The position numbers were made by a program, and so were the translations under genes. The notes under the pieces are model-generated. The model worked only from the letters and a program-made list of their open reading frames with translations, did no database searches and was not told the origin of the DNA. Below are positions 26,126 through 34,880 of a stretch of 64,000 bases of DNA, piece after piece. Numbering within the stretch: position 1 is the first letter of the stretch; the number at the start of each line of letters is the position of its first letter. Source of the stretch: Parvibaculum sp. (GTDB lineage: Bacteria > Pseudomonadota > Alphaproteobacteria > Parvibaculales > Parvibaculaceae). Where the stretch lies: positions 87,182 through 151,181 of the forward strand of contig NZ_JAUYUS010000100.1 of the NCBI RefSeq assembly GCF_030694575.1, given 5' to 3'.

Positions 26126-27124
26126 CTATTCGGCGTAGATATCCACGACATCGGATTCGGTGAAGACCGTGTAGACGCCGGCACCCGGGCTGCCGCCGAC
26201 AACGACGAACTTGCCGTCCATGGCGGCGGCCACGGCGCCGTGCCGCGGTGTCGGCATGGGCGCGGCGCGGCTCCACGAACCGCTCGCGACATTGAGGACG
26301 AAGTGATCGCCGTAAGTGCGCGGCGGACGGCGCTGCTCACCCCCTGTCACGTGAACCTTTCCGCCCATCAGCGCAGCGACATGCCCAGACCGCGCCTCGG
26401 GAAGCGGCGGACCGCTCTGCCAACGGCCGCTTGCCGGATCGAAAATATCCACGCGTGCCGTCGCGACGCCATTGTTCAAGCCGCCGATCACATAGATGCG
26501 CCCGTCGACTGCCAACGTGGCCGCCGCCACGCGCGGCGCCGGCATCGCGTCGCCCGTGACACTCCAGCGGTTGCTGCCGGGGTCGTAGACCAGAACGCGC
26601 AAGGCGTCGCCACCACGGCCGCCCAGCGCGTAAATCTTGCGGTCGACCATCACAAAGCCGTGCCCGGCACGGGCGGTGGGCATGGGGGCACCGTTGACCC
26701 ATGTGCCGACCGCCGGGTCGTAAATCCAGGTCTTGGCAGTATCCCCGCCCTCCGCCGCGAGCGCCGTCGGCTCGCTGAAGGTGCCGAAGTCGGGCCGTCC
26801 CGTTTGCGGCGCCTCATAGCCGCCGGAGACATAAAGCCTGCCGTCGAGCTCTGCGATACCGAATTGCTGCAGCCCGACCGGAAGTCCCGGCGATGCGCGC
26901 CAGATATCCCCGCGCACGTCATAAATTTCCGCGACACTGCGCGGGCCGGACGTGCTGTCGCCGCCGATGACATAGAGTTCATTGCCGACAAGTGCGCCGC
27001 CCGCGAAGGCACGCCCGGTGGTCATTGGCGAACCATCGCTCCAACCTTCCGCCACAGCCACGCCCGGGAGCAACCCGAACAGCGCAAATGCGAATAGATG
27101 GCGCAGACCAGACCAACCGGACAT
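26126..27124 (-). CDS. Exported Kelch-repeat beta-propeller protein
   Basis: A 332-residue protein with a signal peptide (LRHLFAFALFGLLPGVAVAE) and about six Kelch units, each with a YVIGG, YVSGG, YALGG or VTGG double-Gly strand followed by a conserved Trp or Arg. Examples are NELYVIGGD, GRLYVSGGYE, RKIYALGGRGGD and GRIYVIGGLNNG. The ATG at 27124 has AGGAGG 9-10 bases before it. The protein is probably periplasmic or extracellular, where it binds a protein or glycan; a N-acetylneuraminate epimerase-like role is possible but no such operon surrounds it. Confidence 0.85.
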   Translation of the reverse strand: MSGWSGLRHLFAFALFGLLPGVAVAEGWSDGSPMTTGRAFAGGALVGNELYVIGGDSTSGPRSVAEIYDVRGDIWRASPGLPVGLQQFGIAELDGRLYVSGGYEAPQTGRPDFGTFSEPTALAAEGGDTAKTWIYDPAVGTWVNGAPMPTARAGHGFVMVDRKIYALGGRGGDALRVLVYDPGSNRWSVTGDAMPAPRVAAATLAVDGRIYVIGGLNNGVATARVDIFDPASGRWQSGPPLPEARSGHVAALMGGKVHVTGGEQRRPPRTYGDHFVLNVASGSWSRAAPMPTPRHGAVAAAMDGKFVVVGGSPGAGVYTVFTESDVVDIYAE

Positions 27125-27154
27125 CGCAAAACTCCTCCTGCCCCCGATACGCAC

Positions 27155-28540
27155 TCAATAAAACAAGATCAGCGCCGCGAGCCCCAGAAACGAAAAGAAA
27201 CCGACGACATCCGTCATGGTCGTCACGAAAACCGCCGAAGAAACCGCCGGATCGGCACCGAGTTTATCAAGCCCCAGAGGAATGAGAATGCCGGTCAAGC
27301 TCGCGACCACCAGATTGATCATTATGGCACCCGCAAAGACCGCGCCGAGCCACTCGTTGCCAAACAACAGAGCGGAAAGCGCGCCGAGAATTGCGGCAAA
27401 AATCATTCCGTTGAGAATGCCGACAAGGAACTCACGCGAAATCGTCCTGCGCACGTTGAAATGTACGAGATCGCGCGTAGCAAGCGCGCGCACGGTGACC
27501 GTCATGGTCTGGGTGCCTGCATTCCCCCCCATCGAGGCGACGATGGGCATAAGGACGGCAAGGGCGACCATTTTTTCGATCGTGGCATCGAAAAGCGCGA
27601 TTACCGAGGCGGCGAGAACGGCAGTTACCAGATTGACCAGCAACCAAGGGACGCGGCTGCGGCTTGTCTGCAGCACGGAATCCGATATCGATTCCTCGCC
27701 GAGACCGGCAAGCAGGCGAATATCCTCCGCCGCTTCCTCGCTGATAACCTCGACGATGTCGTCAACGGTGACCACGCCGACAAGGCGCCCGCCCTCGTCC
27801 ACGACGGCAGCCGAGATCAGGTCGTATTTGCTGAACTGGAGCGCCACTTCTTCCTGGTCCATTTCCACCGGAATAAGCGTCTGCTCCGTCTCCATGATTT
27901 CGGAGATCAGCACCGGCCGCTTGGAGCGCGTGACGCGCGAGAGCGGCACCGTGCCGATAGGCCGGTATGCCGGATCGACAACGAAGATTTCGTAGAATTC
28001 ATGCGGCAGTTCTTCCGCCTCGCGCAGATAGTCGAGCGTCTGGCCGACGTCCCACTGCGGCGGCACGGCAACGAGCTCGCGCTGCATCAGGCGGCCGGCG
28101 CTGTATTCCGGATAGTCGAGCGACTGTTCCAGCGCGGCGCGCTCGCTCGCGGGCAATTGTTCGAGAATGCGGCGCTGTTCCGCCTCGTCCATATCCTCGA
28201 GGAGATAAACGGCGTCGTCCGAATCCATTTCGGTCAGCGCGGCGGCAAGGTCCTTCGGATCGAGCAGTTCGATCACATGGTCGCGCACACTTTCATCGAG
28301 TTCGCTGAGGACCTCCGGATTGAAATCGGTCCCGAGCATGCCGACGAGATCCTGGCGCTCGTCGGGCCGCAGCAATTCGAGAAGCTCGGCAAGGTCGGCA
28401 GTCCGTAGCGGCAGCACCAGTTCGCGGGCCTGCGCTTTGTCGGCACGATCGACCGCATCGACGACCGAGCGCACGAAGGTCGGCGAGAGCGCTTCCTCCG
28501 CGAGGTCTTCCACTACGTCGGTGGTTGCCGGATCGGCCAA
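27155..28540 (-). CDS. mgtE: Magnesium transporter MgtE
   Basis: A 461-residue Mg2+ channel/transporter. The cytosolic N domain (about 1-130, LL-rich helices with acidic LLEDMDEAEQRRIL) is followed by two CBS motifs (about 135-260; PLSRVTRSKRPVLISEIM and GVVTVDDIVEVISEEAA), then five membrane segments. The pore motif is PIVASMGGNAGTQTMT. N and CBS domains gate the channel by Mg2+ binding. The start is TTG with GGGAG 9 bases upstream; there is no in-frame ATG nearby. It precedes the Kelch gene by 30 bases. Confidence 0.95.
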   Translation of the reverse strand: MADPATTDVVEDLAEEALSPTFVRSVVDAVDRADKAQARELVLPLRTADLAELLELLRPDERQDLVGMLGTDFNPEVLSELDESVRDHVIELLDPKDLAAALTEMDSDDAVYLLEDMDEAEQRRILEQLPASERAALEQSLDYPEYSAGRLMQRELVAVPPQWDVGQTLDYLREAEELPHEFYEIFVVDPAYRPIGTVPLSRVTRSKRPVLISEIMETEQTLIPVEMDQEEVALQFSKYDLISAAVVDEGGRLVGVVTVDDIVEVISEEAAEDIRLLAGLGEESISDSVLQTSRSRVPWLLVNLVTAVLAASVIALFDATIEKMVALAVLMPIVASMGGNAGTQTMTVTVRALATRDLVHFNVRRTISREFLVGILNGMIFAAILGALSALLFGNEWLGAVFAGAIMINLVVASLTGILIPLGLDKLGADPAVSSAVFVTTMTDVVGFFSFLGLAALILFY

Positions 28541-28677
28541 ACGGCACTGCTCCCAGAATGAATCGCGCTCACGAACTGGGGCGAGTGTGCGTTATTTGCC
28601 CGGGCCCCGCCAGCCGCGCATGGCGGAAAAAAGGGGACGAAACCGCGAAAAACCGGAATTGAACCCGAGAGTCAAAA

Positions 28678-28697
28678 GCCCGGCCAAAAGGCCGGGC
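28678..28697 (-). terminator. Terminator after tRNA-Leu
   Basis: GCCCGGCC at 28678-28685 pairs with GGCCGGGC at 28690-28697 across AAAA. On the minus strand the stem is followed by TTTTG. It lies 6 bases after the tRNA CCA end. The rest of the gap 28541-28673 shows nothing else. Confidence 0.82.
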
Positions 28698-28703
28698 CAA
28701 TGA

Positions 28704-28790
28704 TGGTGCGGTCGAGAAGACTCGAACTTCCACGGGAGTTACCCCACAGCGACCTCAACGCTGCGCGTCTACCAATTCCGCCACGACCGC
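28704..28790 (-). tRNA. tRNA-Leu (anticodon GAG)
   Basis: An 87-base tRNA with long variable arm. The acceptor stem starts GCGGTCG and ends CGACCGC-A-CCA, with CCA encoded at 28706-28704. The D arm has GGTAGACGC; the anticodon stem CAGCG/CGCTG holds loop TTGAGGT with anticodon GAG; the variable arm is TGGGGTAACTCCCG-like; the T arm is GTTCGAGTC. It reads CUC and CUU leucine codons. Confidence 0.96.
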
Positions 28791-28862
28791 ATGTCTCGTG
28801 AGCCGGGGGGATGTAACAAATCCCCGACACTTGCTCAAGCGGCAAATAGCGGGAAAGGCAGG

Positions 28863-29687
28863 CTAAATCCCGTCGCCGTCCAGATTGTTCGGCAGATGGA
28901 TGCCGCACTCGTCCTTGTCGCGCCCGACCCAGCGGCCATCGCGGTAGGAACCGCCTTCCGGCACGCGCTCCGTGCAGGGCATGCAGCCGATGGAAAGATA
29001 GTTGTCCTTCACCAATGGATGGCGCGGCAGCTTGTGTTCGTCGACATAGCGTTCGAGATCGTCCTGGCCCCAATAGGACAAGGGATTGATCTTGAAGCGC
29101 GTGCCGAGGTCTGAGCCGGGCTCGCCCGTGCCGCGGACTTTTTCCTCTTCGATCGGGTCCATGCCTGCCCGGGCACTGGTCTGGAAACGCTTGCGGCCCG
29201 TGATCGAAGCGTCGAATCCCCGAAGCGCGCGCTCCAGCGGCAGCACCTTGCGGACATAGCAGCAGGCATCGGGATCGGCGTTCCACAAACCGCCATTCGG
29301 GTCCTGGGCCGCGAGGTCGGCCGGGTGCGGGCCGACCGCTCGGATGTCGGTGAGGCCGAGCTTTTCCTGCAGGCGGTCGCGATAACGCAGCGTCTCGCCG
29401 AAGAGCTTGCCGGTATTGAGGAATATCACCGGCGTCGTCGGATCGACCTGCGCCACCATGTGGAGAAGGACGGCCGATTCCGCGCCGAAAGACGAGACGA
29501 CGGCGATCTTGCCCGGAAATTCGGTTTTGATCATCGCCTCGAGAAGCTCAACGCCGCCAAGGCCCTTATGGGTTTCGCGCAGGCGGGCCAGCGCAGGCGA
29601 GGCAACGGTCGCCGCGTCCATGATGGCCGCGCGCCCTTCGCTCATCGCCGCGGTGCCGGGGCGCCGCCTCAAATCGATCGCTGTCAT
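28863..29687 (-). CDS. cysH: Adenylyl-sulfate reductase (CysH), iron-sulfur type
   Basis: A 274-residue sulfonucleotide reductase that reduces APS to sulfite using thioredoxin, in cysteine synthesis. VVSSFGAESAVLLHMVA is the PP-loop; the four cluster Cys lie in DACCYVRK and IGCMPCTE, which marks the [4Fe-4S] APS reductase type rather than PAPS reductase. Tail: ECGIH with the catalytic Cys. The start at 29687 is supported by ATGA overlap with the upstream siroheme gene stop. Sulfite reductase is not in this window; a siroheme-type partner precedes it. Confidence 0.94.
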   Translation of the reverse strand: MTAIDLRRRPGTAAMSEGRAAIMDAATVASPALARLRETHKGLGGVELLEAMIKTEFPGKIAVVSSFGAESAVLLHMVAQVDPTTPVIFLNTGKLFGETLRYRDRLQEKLGLTDIRAVGPHPADLAAQDPNGGLWNADPDACCYVRKVLPLERALRGFDASITGRKRFQTSARAGMDPIEEEKVRGTGEPGSDLGTRFKINPLSYWGQDDLERYVDEHKLPRHPLVKDNYLSIGCMPCTERVPEGGSYRDGRWVGRDKDECGIHLPNNLDGDGI

Positions 29688-30244
29688 GACAGCCAGCCTT
29701 TCTCTTCGATATAGGCATCGACCCTGCGGCCGATTTCCGCGATTTCGATGCCTTCGGCGCGCCATGCCTTGCGCTGCCGGCCGAGTTCATCGAGCCGCCC
29801 GGCCCATTCAGGTCCGAAGAGACCTTCCAGGTGCCGCCTCAAGCGCCGCGCGAGACCGGGGGACTTGCCGCCGGTCGAAACGGAGATCGTGAGATCGCCG
29901 CGCCTGAGGATCGAGGGGACGTGAAAGTCGCAGAGCGGCTTCACATCCTCCGTATTCACGAGCCGCCCAGCGGCCCTTGCCTTGCCCGCCAGCGCGGCAC
30001 TCTCCCTGTCGTCCAAACCCGCCAGGAAGACGATATGAGCCTCCTGGAGCGCTTCGGCGGCGGGGCGCGCGCCCTTGAGCCGCTTTCCCGCCTGCTTCGC
30101 CAGCGCCGCCGTGGGCGCCTGCGAATAGACCTCGAGATGGGCCGCCCCCGCTGCATCGAGCGCGGCGAGGCGCTTTTCAGCCACTTCGCCCTCGCCGACA
30201 AGGACCACTTTGAGGGAGCCGAGATCGATCAGGATCGGAAACAT
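29684..30244 (-). CDS. Precorrin-2 dehydrogenase/siroheme synthase N-terminal domain protein
   Basis: A 186-residue homologue of the N-terminal (CysG-B/Met8) dehydrogenase-ferrochelatase domain. It begins MFPILIDLGSLKVVLVGEGE; this Rossmann loop reads GEGEVA where most members have GGG. DVKPLCDFHVPSILRRGDL and ISVSTGGKSPGLARRLR are signature segments. It oxidises precorrin-2 to sirohydrochlorin and may insert iron, giving siroheme for sulfite reductase. GGGAGG precedes the ATG at 30244. The methyltransferase domain of full CysG is absent. Coupled to cysH by a 4-base overlap. Confidence 0.88.
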   Translation of the reverse strand: MFPILIDLGSLKVVLVGEGEVAEKRLAALDAAGAAHLEVYSQAPTAALAKQAGKRLKGARPAAEALQEAHIVFLAGLDDRESAALAGKARAAGRLVNTEDVKPLCDFHVPSILRRGDLTISVSTGGKSPGLARRLRRHLEGLFGPEWAGRLDELGRQRKAWRAEGIEIAEIGRRVDAYIEEKGWLS

Positions 30245-30375
30245 GCGCACCTCCCAAGGTGGCCTTCTGACGCGCGGGCGCTCTAATTCCCGCAAGACAT
30301 AACAACTATGCCGTATAATTCAACTCACGTCCGTATATTATTGTAATTCACACTGAACTTAGGAGAAATACAAAA

Positions 30376-30396
30376 AAGGGGCCCGAAAGGCCCCTT
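30376..30396 (-). terminator. Terminator after the FliN-like gene
   Basis: AAGGGGCC at 30376-30383 and GGCCCCTT at 30389-30396 form the stem with a CGAAA-type loop; on the minus strand it is followed by TTTT. The AT-rich gap between it and 30244 (about 30295-30375) could hold the promoter of the siroheme/cysH pair. Confidence 0.85.
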
Positions 30397-30433
30397 GTCC
30401 GACGTGAACGCAATGGAGGAGACAGGCGGAAAC

Positions 30434-30682
30434 CTAGTTCTCGCCGCCCATCAGAACGGAGGTGATGGAAACCGCAACCCGTTCCCCCTGCACGACAATT
30501 TCGCCGCGCGCGATCGGCACGTTGTTGGCGAGGACCCAGATTTCCTCGTCCTGCCTGGTGTCGAGCTCGATCACGGCGCCGCGGCCCATCTTCAATAGCT
30601 GATGGATCGGCATGGTGGATTTGCCAAGCACGACTGAAAGCTCGACGAAGACATTGTTGACGGAATTCACGCTAAGCCCCAC
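30434..30682 (-). CDS. Orphan FliN/SpoA-domain protein
   Basis: An 82-residue protein made of a single SpoA (surface presentation of antigens) domain, the C-ring domain of FliN. It has LSVVLGKSTMPIHQLLKMGR, VIELDTRQDEEIWVLANNVP and ARGEIVVQGERVAVSITSV, a good match to the FliN core. No other flagellar gene lies in the window. The start is GTG at 30682. It may be a distal fliN copy working in the flagellar switch, or a homologue from a secretion-type C-ring. It has its own terminator and diverges from lipB across 52 bases. Confidence 0.85.
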   Translation of the reverse strand: MGLSVNSVNNVFVELSVVLGKSTMPIHQLLKMGRGAVIELDTRQDEEIWVLANNVPIARGEIVVQGERVAVSITSVLMGGEN

Positions 30683-30734
30683 TTGCCCGGTACTCCCTTA
30701 CACGGTGCCTAAAGTCGCATGCTAGAGTTACTCC

Positions 30735-31412
30735 ATGGTTAAGCCGCTCATCCTCGAAAACCCCGCCTTGGAAGCCCCGGAATGGCGGATTTCCGACGTT
30801 CCCGTGCCTTACGAGGAGGCGGTGAAAACCATGGAGGAACGCGCGGCGGCGATCGCGGAGGGCGCGGCGCCCGAGCTTGTCTGGCTGCTCGAACACCCTG
30901 CCCTCTACACCGCCGGCACCAGCGCGGACGACAGCGATCTTATTGATCCCAAACGCTTTCCCGTCTTCAGGACGGGACGCGGCGGGCAGTACACCTACCA
31001 CGGGCCAGGCCAGCGCGTGGCCTATGTGATGCTGGACCTGAAACGGCGGAAGCCCGACGTGCGCGCCTATGTGCAGGACCTCGAACGCTGGCTGATCGCG
31101 ACTTTGGCCGAATTCAACGTGACCGGCGAGACGCGGACAGACCGCGTCGGCGTATGGGTCAGGCGGCCGGAAAAGGGTCTGACGGCGGAAGACAAGATCG
31201 CCGCCATCGGCGTGCGCATCCGGAAATGGGTGACATTTCATGGGGTTAGCCTGAACGTCGAACCGGACCTCGATCATTTTTCGGGGATCGTGCCGTGCGG
31301 GATAAGCCAGTTCGGCGTGACGAGCCTCGCCGATCTCGGCCGGACGGCGACCATGGCCGATGTCGACATGGCGCTCCGAAAAACCTTCGACGGCGTGTTC
31401 GGACGGGACTGA
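30735..31412 (+). CDS. lipB: Octanoyltransferase LipB
   Basis: A 225-residue lipoyl(octanoyl)transferase that moves octanoyl from ACP to lipoyl domains. Signature [20 protein letters not shown], Lys in [18 protein letters not shown], and catalytic Cys in [16 protein letters not shown] are present. It acts in the cytosol with LipA, which is not in this window. The length is normal. The Shine-Dalgarno is weak. Confidence 0.95.
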   Translation: MVKPLILENPALEAPEWRISDVPVPYEEAVKTMEERAAAIAEGAAPELVWLLEHPALYTAGTSADDSDLIDPKRFPVFRTGRGGQYTYHGPGQRVAYVMLDLKRRKPDVRAYVQDLERWLIATLAEFNVTGETRTDRVGVWVRRPEKGLTAEDKIAAIGVRIRKWVTFHGVSLNVEPDLDHFSGIVPCGISQFGVTSLADLGRTATMADVDMALRKTFDGVFGRD

Positions 31413-31551
31413 TTTTCGTCAGCAAACGGATGGAAACGGGGACAAGTCCGATTTCCGTTTCCGCAGCGCGGCTTGCGGGCCTATCCCCTCACGATGGATC
31501 AGGGACTGTCACGCGACTGTCATCGAACCGTCGCAAATCACGGTTTCATAT

Positions 31552-31567
31552 AATCCGTATACGGATT
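31552..31567. promoter_or_regulatory. 16-base perfect palindrome in a 3'-3' gap
   Basis: AATCCGTATACGGATT is fully self-complementary. It lies in the 257-base gap (31413-31669) between the ends of lipB (plus) and the autotransporter gene (minus), and overlaps a TATAAT hexamer at 31549-31554. A second short palindrome AACCGGTT lies at 31571-31578. No gene is seen in this gap. It could be an operator for a small unseen transcript or a protein-binding site. Confidence 0.4.
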
Positions 31568-31669
31568 GACAACCGGTTATCCCCGGTCCTTTGGACGAGA
31601 TTCGCATGGCGGCACCGGGGATAAGTGCGCGGGGATAAATTCGATCCGCTCTCCTCTCCTCCCCCCGCC

Positions 31670-34636
31670 TCAGAACTCGACGCGCACCTCCGCCTTCAAT
31701 CCGTGGTCGCGGGCGTCCGATGCGTATTCGCCCGCATAGCCGAGCGTGAGCTTCGTATCGGTGCCAAGCCGGAAGGCAATATCCCCGCCCAGCGCGAGCG
31801 TGTCCTCCGCGACCGGCGCACCCCGCGTGGTGAAGGGCGAAGCGGGCGCGGAAGCGAAGGCCGCGCGGGTGGCGGGATCGACATCGCCGAAGGCGTGGCG
31901 CCAGGCGAGCGAACCGGAGAGCGCGACCTGGCCGGTCTCGCGGCGGGCGCGCAGGCCGAGGGTCGAGGTGCCGGTGGTGTTGTCCGACGCGGCGATGGTG
32001 AGCGCGGCGGGCCCACCCGTTTCCGTGAAGCCCTCGCTGCGGACATGGGTGACGGCGAGGCCGGCAAAGGGTGTCAGCACGGCGGAACCCATGCCGACAT
32101 CCATGCCGGCCTCAACCGATGCCTGGACTGTGTGAGATGCATAGTCCGCGGCAAGATCATTCGTCAGTCCGCCAACGATGACGGTGCGCTCCGCTTCCGA
32201 GCGGCCATAGCTGTAGCCGAGCGTGGCGCCGAGATCGATGACCCCGAACGTCGCGCCCGCATAACCGGCGACGTGGAAATTGTCGCTGTCGCCGGAGGAG
32301 GACAGCGCCGATACGTCGAATGTCGAACGGCTGTAGCCGAGCGCGAAGCCGACGCGGCTATTCTCGCCCACCGCCTTGTCGGCACCGCCGAGGAAACCGG
32401 ACGAGCGGCGGTCGAGCTTCGCCGCCGTCGCCGTGGCGTCGTTGGTGCCCCAGCTTCCGAAGAGCTGGCCCCAGACGGCAGGCGCATCGGCGGCAAGCGC
32501 GTCGCCCGCCGCCGGAGCGTATCCCGCCGACGACGCGACCCGCGCGCCGGAGAACATCTGCAGGCGGACCTGCAGCACGTCGCGCAACTGCTGCGCCGAA
32601 TTGAAGGCGGCGCTGCCCGCGCTGCCATAAGCCTCGCCCGACAGCGCATCGAAGGCGGCGCGCGCTTCCTCTTCGGTCATCGTCAGGATTTCATCATAGA
32701 TCGGGTTGCCCGGCCCGAGCCCGTTCGTGGCGGAGGCAACACCCTGCTGGTTCGGCGTCGTCGTGACTTCGGCGAAGTCGATGTCGTTGCGCAGGAGCGT
32801 CATGCGGACATTGTTCGCATCGTAGCTGAGGTCCGGCGTCAGAAAGGCAAAATCGGATGCGATGCCGCCGAACGTCCCGTCGAGGCCGCCATCGGCGGTC
32901 AGGATCGTCCGCGTCAGGTACCACGGATAGGAGCCGGCAAGCCCGACATGCGCGACGCTGGCACCGTTGAGATATGCCGTACCCGTCACATAGATGAGAT
33001 CGACGGTGTTCGATGACGTGCCCACCTCGACTTCATAGGTCGAGTCGGCGTCGAAGGTGAGGTCGCCCGCGACGGTCAACGTGCCGACCGAGCTGCCCGG
33101 CGCGATGACGGCGCCTGCACCGAGCACCGTGGTGCCGACCGTGCCGGAGCCGCCGAGCCGCGCGTTGGCGACGTCGAGTGTACCGCCGAGCGAACCGTTG
33201 ACGATGAGCGTCCCCGCCTCGACCGTCGTCGTCCCGGAGAAGCCGGAGTTGTTGCCCGACAGCGTCGTACTGCCATCAAGAACACGCAAGGCGCCGGCTC
33301 CGTAAATATCCGTACCGAACACATAGCCGGAATTCGTGTGATTGAAGACAAGCTCGCCCGTGCCGGAACCGAAATGGAGCTCGTCGACATTGAATGCGCC
33401 TGCGGCGACAGCAGAATCGCCGGCCGCCGCGCCGATGTTGATGGTACCGCTGGCATTCGAACCAAGGGCCGCGACCGCGTAGAGAAACTCGACCGTCGCG
33501 CCATTGGCGACCGTCAGGACGCCATCGCCGTAGTTCCCGATATGGATTGTATCGCTACCGGTCATGGACGAGCCTTCGCCGTCCACCGTGATCGTGCCCG
33601 AGCTTCCTCCCAGGTTGCCGGCATAGACGTTGTCAGCGCTCACCGTGCTGCCATTGGTGATGGTGAGCGTACCGGTGCCCGCACCGCCGACCTCGATCGC
33701 AGAGTCAGCAATCCATGTCGAGTCCTCGCCGTCCACCGTCACGGCGCCGCTTCCGCCGGCCTCCTGGCCGATATAGCCCCTGAAGCTGCTCACCATGCCG
33801 CCGCCGGATATGTCGAGAGTGCCGTCGCCCTCATAACCGACGGCGATATCCCAATCGACCGTCCATGCAGAATCCGCTCCGTCCACAACAACATGACCCA
33901 AGCCGCCGGACAGAAAGCCGACAAAAGCGGACTGGCTGCTTGCGCTGCCACCATCCGTAATGTCGAGCGTACCCTCGCCCTCATAACCGACGTAAACGCT
34001 GTAAGCGGTGCTGAATGTCGAGTCCGCTCCGTCGACGGTTACCGTGCCGACACCGCCGGAGGAAAAGCCGATCGCGCTTGTGGAAGTGGCATCGACCGCG
34101 CCTCCGCCGGTGATGTGAAGCGAACCGTTCCCCTGATTGCCCACCGTGAAGTTGGCGCCCGTCCAGACCGATCCGGCACCGTCCACCGTGGCGGTGCCCG
34201 TCGCGGTAGCCGTGAGTGCGATAATGCCGCCGCCGGCGCCGCTGTTCACGATGCCGCCATCTGTAATATCGAGAGCACCGCTGCCGGAAAATCCGACAAC
34301 GACCCCGCCGGCCGCCGTCAGCTCCGCATCGGGGCCGGTCACCTCGACGGCACCGCTTTGCCCCGCACTCTGACCGATCCAGACGCTCGACGCGGCGGCG
34401 CCATCGGCCCCGATCTCAGCCGTGCCGCCATTGTTGATGTTTGCCTGATCGCCGGAGGTGGGGACGCCGCTGTTCCAGTTCGCCGGATCGAACCAATCGC
34501 CGATGGCGCCGGTCCAGTCGGTGGCGCCGGCGGGCGAGGCGGCGAAGACGCAGGCGGTGAGCGCCGTGGTGACAAGGAGCGCGGCACGGAAGGTGCGCGC
34601 GTTCTGTCCAGAGTTCCGTATTGCAGATTGTTTCAT
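31670..34636 (-). CDS. Autotransporter (type Va) with repeat passenger
   Basis: A 988-residue outer-membrane protein. Signal peptide about 1-38 (ALLVTTALTACVFAASPAGA). The passenger starts WFDPANWNSGVPTSGDQANI, followed by six 50-52-residue repeats (about 97-398), then PATR-type beta-helix (GTTTVEAGTLIVNGSLGGTL), then a C-terminal beta-barrel of about 270 residues that ends in Phe, as the BAM signal requires. VWGQLFGSWG marks the barrel start. The passenger is Gly/Thr/Asp-rich with no enzyme motif, so adhesion or surface coating is likely. No processing protease is adjacent. Confidence 0.9.
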   Translation of the reverse strand: MKQSAIRNSGQNARTFRAALLVTTALTACVFAASPAGATDWTGAIGDWFDPANWNSGVPTSGDQANINNGGTAEIGADGAAASSVWIGQSAGQSGAVEVTGPDAELTAAGGVVVGFSGSGALDITDGGIVNSGAGGGIIALTATATGTATVDGAGSVWTGANFTVGNQGNGSLHITGGGAVDATSTSAIGFSSGGVGTVTVDGADSTFSTAYSVYVGYEGEGTLDITDGGSASSQSAFVGFLSGGLGHVVVDGADSAWTVDWDIAVGYEGDGTLDISGGGMVSSFRGYIGQEAGGSGAVTVDGEDSTWIADSAIEVGGAGTGTLTITNGSTVSADNVYAGNLGGSSGTITVDGEGSSMTGSDTIHIGNYGDGVLTVANGATVEFLYAVAALGSNASGTINIGAAAGDSAVAAGAFNVDELHFGSGTGELVFNHTNSGYVFGTDIYGAGALRVLDGSTTLSGNNSGFSGTTTVEAGTLIVNGSLGGTLDVANARLGGSGTVGTTVLGAGAVIAPGSSVGTLTVAGDLTFDADSTYEVEVGTSSNTVDLIYVTGTAYLNGASVAHVGLAGSYPWYLTRTILTADGGLDGTFGGIASDFAFLTPDLSYDANNVRMTLLRNDIDFAEVTTTPNQQGVASATNGLGPGNPIYDEILTMTEEEARAAFDALSGEAYGSAGSAAFNSAQQLRDVLQVRLQMFSGARVASSAGYAPAAGDALAADAPAVWGQLFGSWGTNDATATAAKLDRRSSGFLGGADKAVGENSRVGFALGYSRSTFDVSALSSSGDSDNFHVAGYAGATFGVIDLGATLGYSYGRSEAERTVIVGGLTNDLAADYASHTVQASVEAGMDVGMGSAVLTPFAGLAVTHVRSEGFTETGGPAALTIAASDNTTGTSTLGLRARRETGQVALSGSLAWRHAFGDVDPATRAAFASAPASPFTTRGAPVAEDTLALGGDIAFRLGTDTKLTLGYAGEYASDARDHGLKAEVRVEF
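33443..34348 (-). repeat. Six tandem 150-base repeats encoding 50-residue passenger units
   Basis: Each unit follows the pattern V-T-V-D-G-x-x-S-x-x, a T/A stretch, V-G-x-x-G-x-G-x-L-x-I-x-x-G-G and then a hydrophobic segment ending in GG-x-G. Units 2-6 are exactly 50 residues; unit 1 is 52. DNA identity is local: GCCCTCATAACCGAC recurs exactly 150 bases apart at about 33827 and 33977. The copies are diverged, so this is an old duplication. Confidence 0.8.
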
Positions 34637-34739
34637 TGCCCCGTTTTCCCACGCTCACGCGACCGCCTTGCGCCAGGCAAGGCTCCGCCATGGACGGTGC
34701 TGACGCACCATCGCCGCCGATGTCGCTATTTTCCGATGA

Positions 34740-34771
34740 CGGCCGACGCAACCCCATTCGCGCGTCGGCCG
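34740..34771. repeat. 10-bp inverted repeat upstream of the autotransporter gene
   Basis: CGGCCGACGC at 34740-34749 pairs with its complement at 34762-34771. It lies in the 244-base gap (34637-34880) between the unknown gene and the autotransporter gene, which otherwise holds no gene. There is no T-run, so it could be a weak terminator for the upstream gene or an operator. Confidence 0.4.
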
Positions 34772-34880
34772 ATGCGCAGAAGCTATGAGGGCGCTTGCTG
34801 GCGGTCAATTGTCCGCAACGGTTCCGGGCTGACTTTTATTGGGGGGAATTTTGGGGAGGGTGGAAGAAAGGGGACTGGCT

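Noticed and set aside
31549..31567. TATAAT plus palindrome as the autotransporter promoter
   Set aside because: It lies at the 3' end of that gene, not upstream.
33443..34348. Tandem 150-base periodicity as a CRISPR array
   Set aside because: The repeats are coding, in frame, diverged, and have no spacers or cas genes.
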